Shown here: positions 20,827-26,017 of the stretch, piece by piece
How positions within the stretch are numbered: position 1 is the first letter of the stretch
Layout: the number at the start of each line of letters is the position of its first letter
IMG/VR virus record: IMGVR_UViG_3300031507_000025
Coordinates: 1-26,017 of that record
Source: a virus
Direction: 5' to 3' (one strand)
Length of the DNA stretch: 26,017 nucleotides
Notes under the pieces: generated by a model
What the model saw: the letters and a program-made list of their open reading frames with translations, nothing else
The model's database searches: none
Told to the model about the DNA's origin: nothing
Translations under genes and position numbers: made by a program

Positions 20827-21801
20827 ATGCCCCTGGTCACAGCACCGGTCACCACCACCCCGACGGAACCCACACCGCCACCGGTCGAGGTGCCCGAGAT
20901 CGGATACGCGGTCATCACGTACATCGACCCGACCGGTACACGGTGGCCGATGACCGACCTGTCCGCCCAGTGGTACACCCTGGCCGAGGGCGTGTCCGGG
21001 CTCGGCGCGAGCCCGTACGTGCTGACGTCGGACGATCACCCCCGGGGTGGTGCGCGGCTGCGGCACGTGCAGCCGCAGGCCCGCACGATCGTGTGGCCGG
21101 TGCTCGTCAAGGGCGCCGACCACACCGGGTTCACCGCGAACTGGCGGGCGCTGGCGCGCGCGTTCACCCGCACGCTGCGCCGCCAGCCGGACGGCTCCTG
21201 GTCGCCGGGCGTCCTGGAGGTGGCGCGCCCGGACGGCACGGTGCGCACGATCAGCGTGTACTACTCCAGCGGCTGGGAGGGGCGCGGCCAGACCGCGACC
21301 GGCATCACGTGGGACTCCGCGGTCCTCACCCTGTGGTGCGAGGACCCGTACTGGGCCGACGCCGACCCGGTGGTCGTGCACCGGGAGACGGCAACACCCG
21401 AGGACTACCTTGACCCGTTCCCCTCGGTCTCCTCCAGCCAGGTCCTCGGCGCGACCACCGTCGACAACCCGGGCGACGTCGACGTATGGCCGACCTGGGT
21501 GATCACCGGCCCGGCCTCGGCGATCGAGTTCACCCGGGAGGACACCGGAGAATCCTTCACCCTCGACATGACAGCCACCGACCACGGCGCCCTCCTGGAC
21601 GGCGAGACGGTGACGATCTCCACCGACCCGCCGCGCGTGCGCTCCGGCACCGGCGAGAACCTCGTCGCCGGACTCAACTGGCCGACGGCCGTCCTGTGGA
21701 GTCTGCCGCCGGGGCCGACGCCGGTCACCTTCCAGCTCGACGGCGCCGCCTCGGGCAGCGCCGTCGACCTCGTCTTCCACCCGAGGTACGAGACGGCATG
21801 A
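20827..21801 (+). CDS. Distal tail protein (Dit-like)
   Basis: This encodes 324 residues from ATG 20827, directly after the tape measure stop. The first 25 residues are Thr/Pro-rich; a beta-rich body follows: GYAVITYIDPTGTRWPMTDL, a helical insertion with TGFTANWRALARAFTRTL, then RPDGTVRTISVYYSSGWEG and WDSAVLTLWCEDPYWADA. The middle DNPGDVDVWPTWVITGPAS segment is characteristic of siphovirus tail components of the Dit family, whose hexamer forms the hub at the tail tip. Order after the tape measure supports this. The C-terminal part may be a galactose-binding-like extension. Confidence 0.85.
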   Translation: MPLVTAPVTTTPTEPTPPPVEVPEIGYAVITYIDPTGTRWPMTDLSAQWYTLAEGVSGLGASPYVLTSDDHPRGGARLRHVQPQARTIVWPVLVKGADHTGFTANWRALARAFTRTLRRQPDGSWSPGVLEVARPDGTVRTISVYYSSGWEGRGQTATGITWDSAVLTLWCEDPYWADADPVVVHRETATPEDYLDPFPSVSSSQVLGATTVDNPGDVDVWPTWVITGPASAIEFTREDTGESFTLDMTATDHGALLDGETVTISTDPPRVRSGTGENLVAGLNWPTAVLWSLPPGPTPVTFQLDGAASGSAVDLVFHPRYETA

Positions 21802-22976
21802 CGATCCAACTCCTGGTCACCGACCGCAACTTGAACTTCCTCGGCGACCCGCTCGACGGGTGGACCAAGCTGGCGTGCGACCTGAATTTCAACGCCCCCG
21901 CGTCCGGGTCCCTCACGCTGCCGGCGCGCCCGCAGTACGTCGAACTCCTGCAGCCCGGCAACCGGCTCGTCATCATCCGCGATGAGGTGATCTGGTGTGC
22001 GGGGCCGCTGGAGGAACCGCAGAATTTCACGTGGGACCTGAGCACGAACGCCGGGTACGGCACGATCACCGCCAACTTCACCGACGACCTCGCGCGGGTG
22101 GCCGGCTACGTCACCTACCCGCAGCCCGACCACGAGTTCACCGACCAGCTCACGGCCGTCAACTGGACGCGGGACATCAACACGACGAACGCCGAGGTGA
22201 TCATTCGCACCCTCGTCGACGAGAACTGTGGCCCGGGCGCCTTGACGGTCCGGCAGATCGAGCGCCTGGTCCTCGACGACGTCGCCGGGGTCGGCGGCAC
22301 GCGGACGATCAGCACGCGGTTCGAGGCGCTGCTCGACGTCTGCCGTACCGCGGCCGCCACGGACGGGCTGGGCTTCCGTACCCGCCAGGTCGGTGCCGAG
22401 ATCCGGTTCGGCGTATACGCGCCCGCCGACCGCACCGGCACAGCACGCTTCTCCGCCGGGCTGGGGAACCTGCGGTCGGTCGGCTTCACGCTGGGCGCCC
22501 CGCTGGCGACGAGCGAACTCGTCATGGGCGGCAACGACCCCGCCGAGGCCGCGACCCCGCCCAACACCCGCGTCTACGTGGAGATCGACGCGGCCGACGC
22601 GACCACCGACTGGTACCGCGTCGAGAAGCTGATCGACATGACCGGCACCGAGGACGACTCCAAGGGCCAGCTCACCATGGCCGGTGTCTTCGCCCAGGGC
22701 GACGACGGCCCGCAGGCCAGCCTCGCCACCGTGACGATCGACACCGCGGACCTCCGGGCCGGCCGCGACTACGGCCTCGGCGACAAGGTCACCGTCGTCC
22801 TGCCCACCGGCCTGGAGGTCGCGGACATCGTCCAGACGATCCGCCTCGAAGCCACCCCCAAGGACGGCGAGGTCGTCACCTCCGTCATCGGCAACTCCGA
22901 CAAGACCACCAGCTCGGCGATGGTGCGCCTGGTGCGCGACCTCGACCGCCGCCTGGGACGACTGGAAGCGAGGTAG
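21798..22976 (+). CDS. Tail tip protein, ReqiPepy6 Gp37-like family
   Basis: This encodes 392 residues from ATG 21798, coupled to the Dit gene by ATGA. The opening (IQLLVTDRNLNFLGDPLDGW, then LACDLNFNAPASGSLTLPA) is typical of the Gp37-like/Tal-N group, which forms the trimeric hub below Dit. Further features are GNRLVIIRDEVIWCAGPLEEP, the region LVDENCGPGALTVRQ, a beta domain with GFRTRQVGAEIRFGVYAP, and a closing GDKVTVVLPTGLEVADIVQ strand set. The final basic helix (VRLVRDLDRRLGRLEA) may contact the next protein. No enzymatic motif is visible. Confidence 0.85.
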   Translation: MTIQLLVTDRNLNFLGDPLDGWTKLACDLNFNAPASGSLTLPARPQYVELLQPGNRLVIIRDEVIWCAGPLEEPQNFTWDLSTNAGYGTITANFTDDLARVAGYVTYPQPDHEFTDQLTAVNWTRDINTTNAEVIIRTLVDENCGPGALTVRQIERLVLDDVAGVGGTRTISTRFEALLDVCRTAAATDGLGFRTRQVGAEIRFGVYAPADRTGTARFSAGLGNLRSVGFTLGAPLATSELVMGGNDPAEAATPPNTRVYVEIDAADATTDWYRVEKLIDMTGTEDDSKGQLTMAGVFAQGDDGPQASLATVTIDTADLRAGRDYGLGDKVTVVLPTGLEVADIVQTIRLEATPKDGEVVTSVIGNSDKTTSSAMVRLVRDLDRRLGRLEAR

Positions 22977-22980
22977 CAGC

Positions 22981-23919
22981 GTGGCCCAAGACAGCTGGCC
23001 AAGCCCGGGCCACAACGACCGGACCGTCACCGATACCGAATACGAACAGATCGCCAGCCGTTTCAGCGACGACGGTGTCGACGGAACCCCCTCCGACACC
23101 CAGGTCGTCACGGCCGGGGGCGGCCTGACGGTGACCGTCCGCTCGGGCGTCCACGCCTCACTGCGCGGGCACGCCTGGTACTCCGGCGCCAGCGCCGTCA
23201 CCCTGTCGATCGCCGCGAACAGCTCGGGCTCGACACGGGTCGACTGGGTGGTGCTGCGCCTGGACCGCTCCGACTGGACGGTCAAGGCCGCCATCCGGCA
23301 GGGCACCGCCGGCAGCGGGGCCCCGGCGCTCGTACAGGATCCCGCCGACACCGGCGTCTACGAGATCCCCCTCGCCCAGGTGACGCTGCTGTCCGGAGCC
23401 TCCTCGGTCACCGTGACCCGGACCGAGCTGTACGCCGGCACCCGCATCCGGCCCTGCACCTCGACGACACGCAACCCCGTGCCCCGCCCCGGCGAGATGG
23501 GCTTCGAGACCAACACCGGCCGCATGGTGCTGTGGACGGGCAGCAGCTGGACCAGAGTGTTCGACAACTCCGGTGTCGTCAGCGTCAACTCCGCCCTCTC
23601 CACGTGGAGCAACGAGACAGAGAGCGTCCTCGAAGCGCGCAACGGCAGCGTCCACCTGCGCATGGGGAGCTTCACCCGGACCGGGGGCGCGTTCACCGGG
23701 GCGTCCACGTCCCGGCTGCCCGTACTCGTCCCGCCCGACTACCGGCATCCCTCCCGGGACCAATACGCCATCTGCTACATCAGCGGCCTGGAGATCGGCC
23801 GCATCACGATCTACTCGTCGACCAGCACCACACCAGGACAGGCCTTCCTCACGCAGCATCCCGACATCCACACGGGCGACTCCGTCCTGGCCGGCGGCAT
23901 CAGTTGGGCGGTGAGCTGA
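22981..23919 (+). CDS. Minor tail protein / putative tail fibre
   Basis: This encodes 312 residues from GTG 22981, 4 bp after the previous stop, with an AGGTAGC ribosome-like site. The N-terminus (residues about 1-150) has beta strands with Ser/Gly/Thr-rich turns (QVVTAGGGLTVTVRSGVHAS, then SSGSTRVDWVVLRLDRSDWT). A short motif GEMGFETNTGRMVLWTGSSW (about 170-189) is the box found in many phage fibre and tail-spike-like proteins. The C-terminus is another beta domain. The pattern fits a virion protein at the tail tip that may bind the cell surface. Receptor specificity cannot be read from sequence. It shares one base with the next gene. Confidence 0.75.
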   Translation: MAQDSWPSPGHNDRTVTDTEYEQIASRFSDDGVDGTPSDTQVVTAGGGLTVTVRSGVHASLRGHAWYSGASAVTLSIAANSSGSTRVDWVVLRLDRSDWTVKAAIRQGTAGSGAPALVQDPADTGVYEIPLAQVTLLSGASSVTVTRTELYAGTRIRPCTSTTRNPVPRPGEMGFETNTGRMVLWTGSSWTRVFDNSGVVSVNSALSTWSNETESVLEARNGSVHLRMGSFTRTGGAFTGASTSRLPVLVPPDYRHPSRDQYAICYISGLEIGRITIYSSTSTTPGQAFLTQHPDIHTGDSVLAGGISWAVS

Positions 23920-25349
23920 TGAGGTACCAGTTCGGTGCTGGCATAGCCGACTTCGTCGTGACACCGTCCGACAGCCTGTGGGCGGTCGGCCAGAACGCGG
24001 CCATCACCTTCTGGTCGGCAGCACACGACGGCACCCAGTACACCGACCTCCTGGACGCCTCGGGCAACCCGGCCACGTCGGTCACATCCGACACCTACGG
24101 CGCCGTGCCCTCCTTCTACGGCCCCGACGAGATCGCCGGCATGTGGGCCGAGGCCGGCGGCGGCAGCACCCGGGCATGGATGACCGCCCGCGACGCCTAC
24201 GCACAGTCCTCCAGCACCGCACTGGAAACCGCCGGCCTCTACGTGCGGCCCGGCTGGGGCCAGTTCTGGCGCGCGGCCCGGGGCTCGGCCGACACCTCCG
24301 CGACCGTGGCCGTCATCGGCGGCAGCAGCACGATCGGCTTCTACGCCTCCGACCTGGTCACGCAGAACTGGCCCGCCCGCCTCGCCACGTCCCTGCAGTC
24401 CATGTACGGAGACGGCGGCAGCGGGTTCCGCTCCGCGCTGTTCTCCGCGAACGGGATCGCCGGGCAGGACGCGGCCGCCATCACGGCCTGGACCGCCACC
24501 GGCAGTCTCGTCGTCCAGTCAGGGACCTGGAGCATGGGCGGCTACGCGGCCGGGCCCGGCTGGGGCTACACCTACAGCAGCACCGCCAACGACTACGTGA
24601 CGTTCACCGTGCGCGGGACATCGGCGGTCATCTACACGCTCGGCTCGGACGGCGGCCGCGCCTCCTGGGCCTACAGCGTCGACGGCGGCAGCGAGACCAC
24701 CGTGACCGACACGGCCACGACCGGCCTGGCCGTACGGACCCGCGCGATCACCGGCCTGTCCGCCGGCAGCCACACCGTAAAGATCCGGCATGCGGGCACG
24801 ACGGGCCAGTACCTGTCCGTCCTCGGCGTGGCCGGCGCCAACGCCGCCGGGGTGGTCCTCAACAACTTCGGCAGGAAGAACGCCGTCGCCTCCGACTACA
24901 ACGTCACCCTGCGGACGGGATGGAACGGCGGCCCCAACTACCCGGCAGATCTGGTGGTGTACGCGGTCAGCCCCGAGGACGTCACCTCCGGCCTGAGCGC
25001 GGACGACTGGGCCGCGCAGACCCGCCAGCACCTGGCCAACATCCGCGACGGCGGCAGCCTCACCGGCGCCACCGACCTCGTCCTGGTCCTCCCGCACATC
25101 GGCACCGCCGACTCGCTCGGCTGGCGCTACCAGGACTACGTCGACCGCGCGCACTCCCTGGCCATCGCGCACGAGGCCGCCCTCGTCAACCTCTGGGCGC
25201 TCGGCCGCAACTCCTGGAACTACTGGCAGTCCCTCGGCTTCTGGGGCGACCCGACGTCCCCGGGTACCGCGGGCACCGATGCCGTCCAGATGTCCGACGC
25301 CGGCCACGCCTACACCGCGTCCGTGATCAGCGCGCTGCTGAAGAGCTAA
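23919..25349 (+). CDS. Tail fibre-like protein with split SGNH/GDSL hydrolase domain
   Basis: This encodes 476 residues from ATG 23919. Residues 1 to about 110 form a beta N-terminal domain that may attach to the tail (FWSAAHDGTQYTDLLDASGN, then STRAWMTARDAYAQSSS). At 132-140 is VIGGSSTIG, a block-I match to the GDSxTxG nucleophile motif (Ser136) with Gly replacing the usual Asp. Residues about 196-292 look like an inserted beta domain (YVTFTVRGTSAVIYTLGSDG, SAGSHTVKIRHA). The hydrolase then resumes (PADLVVYAVSPEDV, LVLVLPHIGT) and ends with MSDAGH, matching the block-V DxxH (D460, H463). Esterase or deacetylase action on surface polysaccharide during adsorption is likely. The Asn of block III appears replaced (SPED), so activity needs proof. 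Confidence 0.85.
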   Translation: MRYQFGAGIADFVVTPSDSLWAVGQNAAITFWSAAHDGTQYTDLLDASGNPATSVTSDTYGAVPSFYGPDEIAGMWAEAGGGSTRAWMTARDAYAQSSSTALETAGLYVRPGWGQFWRAARGSADTSATVAVIGGSSTIGFYASDLVTQNWPARLATSLQSMYGDGGSGFRSALFSANGIAGQDAAAITAWTATGSLVVQSGTWSMGGYAAGPGWGYTYSSTANDYVTFTVRGTSAVIYTLGSDGGRASWAYSVDGGSETTVTDTATTGLAVRTRAITGLSAGSHTVKIRHAGTTGQYLSVLGVAGANAAGVVLNNFGRKNAVASDYNVTLRTGWNGGPNYPADLVVYAVSPEDVTSGLSADDWAAQTRQHLANIRDGGSLTGATDLVLVLPHIGTADSLGWRYQDYVDRAHSLAIAHEAALVNLWALGRNSWNYWQSLGFWGDPTSPGTAGTDAVQMSDAGHAYTASVISALLKS

Positions 25350-25361
25350 GGAGGCCAGCAC

Positions 25362-26017
25362 ATGGCAACAACGCAGGTCGCCCAGGTGATCGCGGTCGCC
25401 CGGTCGCAGGTCGGCTACCGGGAGGGCTACGCCGAGGGCGGCTGGACCAACATCGTGAGGTACGCCCTGGAGGTGCCCGGCCTGTCGGGCTATCAGGGCC
25501 AGTCGTGGTGCATGACCTACACCAGCTGGGTGGCCATGCGCGCCGGCGTGCCGTCCCTGTTCCCGCGCGGCGTGGACTGCAGCGCGGGCGTCGCTTGGTT
25601 CACGGCCGCGTCCCGATGGTCCTACTACCCGGCGCTCGGCGCCCAGGTGTTCTACGGCTCCGGCGGCAGCGAGCACACCGGCATCGTCTACGCCTACGAC
25701 GCCACCTACATCTGGACCATCGAAGCCAACACCAACGACAACGGGTCGTTGGAGGGTGATGGCGTCTACCTGCGGAAACGCAAGCGGACGGACAGCGTCG
25801 TCTACGGGTACGGCTTGCCGGCCTACGCGGAGGGCGTCATCACCGCGGACGTCGCCCTCTCCGGAGTGGCCGGCTACACCTACGCCACCGCCAACACCGG
25901 CCCGGGCCCGGCATCGCTGCTGCGGGCTGCGCTGCTCGCCGGGAACCTCACCGCCGACAGCGTCTCCGTCGGCGGCCCGCTCACCGCGGGCGGAGTTGCC
26001 GTCCAGCAGGACAGCCA
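25362..26017 (+). CDS. CHAP-domain lysin, 3' end outside window
   Basis: At least 218 residues from ATG 25362, with AAGGAGG upstream; the frame is still open at the window end. The domain has the CHAP cysteine-peptidase/amidase pattern: the nucleophile C50 in GQSWCMTYTSW, H105 in SEHTGIVYAYD, and E121 and N123 in TIEANTND. The start VAQVIAVARSQVGYREGYAEGG is also typical of actinophage endolysins. It cleaves peptidoglycan peptide or amide bonds. From about residue 150 the sequence becomes Ala/Gly/Thr-rich, probably a linker to another domain beyond the window. Either the host-lysis endolysin or a tail-associated lysin fits; position after the fibre genes favours the lysis enzyme. Confidence 0.9.
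   Translation, partial: MATTQVAQVIAVARSQVGYREGYAEGGWTNIVRYALEVPGLSGYQGQSWCMTYTSWVAMRAGVPSLFPRGVDCSAGVAWFTAASRWSYYPALGAQVFYGSGGSEHTGIVYAYDATYIWTIEANTNDNGSLEGDGVYLRKRKRTDSVVYGYGLPAYAEGVITADVALSGVAGYTYATANTGPGPASLLRAALLAGNLTADSVSVGGPLTAGGVAVQQDS

Noticed and set aside
17935-21780. Very long open frame (1281 codons) on the - strand opposite the tape measure and Dit genes
   Set aside because: It mirrors two well-supported + strand genes; high GC content suppresses stops on the opposite strand, and its translation is low-complexity Gly/Arg/Asp/Val with no recognisable domain.
1-26017. Integrase, attachment site, CRISPR array, retron or diversity-generating element
   Set aside because: No recombinase, reverse transcriptase, regular spacer-repeat array or template/variable repeat pair was seen anywhere in the window.

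Overview
The window is very GC-rich (roughly 70% by eye) with GTG/TTG starts and C/G-ending codons throughout, as expected of a Streptomyces-type actinobacterial phage or prophage. Every gene I can support is on the + strand. The gene order (HNH nuclease, terminases, portal, prohead protease, HK97 capsid, connectors, tail tube, frameshifted tail chaperones, tape measure, Dit, Gp37-like tail protein, fibre, SGNH fibre, CHAP lysin) identifies a long-tailed siphovirus. No integrase, repressor or host gene is in view, so free phage cannot be told from prophage.

Region 1 (1-5692) is an early/replication block of tightly overlapping small genes: a winged-helix protein, a 450-residue initiator-like protein with two helix-turn-helix segments and a Cys-rich C-terminus, several small zinc-binding-type proteins, two membrane proteins, a coiled-coil protein and a solitary DNA methyltransferase. 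The linker of the initiator gene contains two 15-bp direct repeats and a DnaA-box-like sequence, a plausible origin. A strong hairpin at 3625-3662 splits the block, and a large hairpin at 5748-5799 ends it.

Region 2 (5693-8120) is a transition zone: structured non-coding DNA, a MerR-like DNA-binding protein, a 15-bp perfect inverted repeat with a 50-bp spacer, a small membrane protein, an HNH endonuclease, a small hypothetical, a P-loop kinase-like protein, a terminator-like hairpin, and a 306-bp gene-free stretch. The latter carries a palindrome and six GTKAC motifs just before the terminase genes and is the best candidate for cos and/or the late promoter.

Region 3 (8121-13999) is packaging and head: small and large terminase, two small proteins, portal, protease and capsid, ending in a perfect 11-bp terminator hairpin (14016-14044). 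Region 4 (14067-18031) holds connectors, tail tube and tail-completion protein, and the paired tail assembly chaperones joined by a correctly phased G-GGA-AAA slippery site. Region 5 (18046-26017) is tail tip and lysis: a 926-residue tape measure, Dit-like and Gp37-like proteins, a putative fibre, a fibre with a split SGNH hydrolase domain, and a CHAP-domain lysin cut off by the window end.

Most of the window is a coherent, conventional phage. The less ordinary features are the putative origin inside the initiator gene, the 6242-6321 inverted repeat, the 7815-8120 candidate cos/operator region, the single TTA codon in an early gene, a possible dual-start membrane/soluble protein, and the SGNH fibre with altered catalytic-block residues. 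I found no clear candidate for a wholly new system such as an anti-phage island, retron or diversity-generating element.
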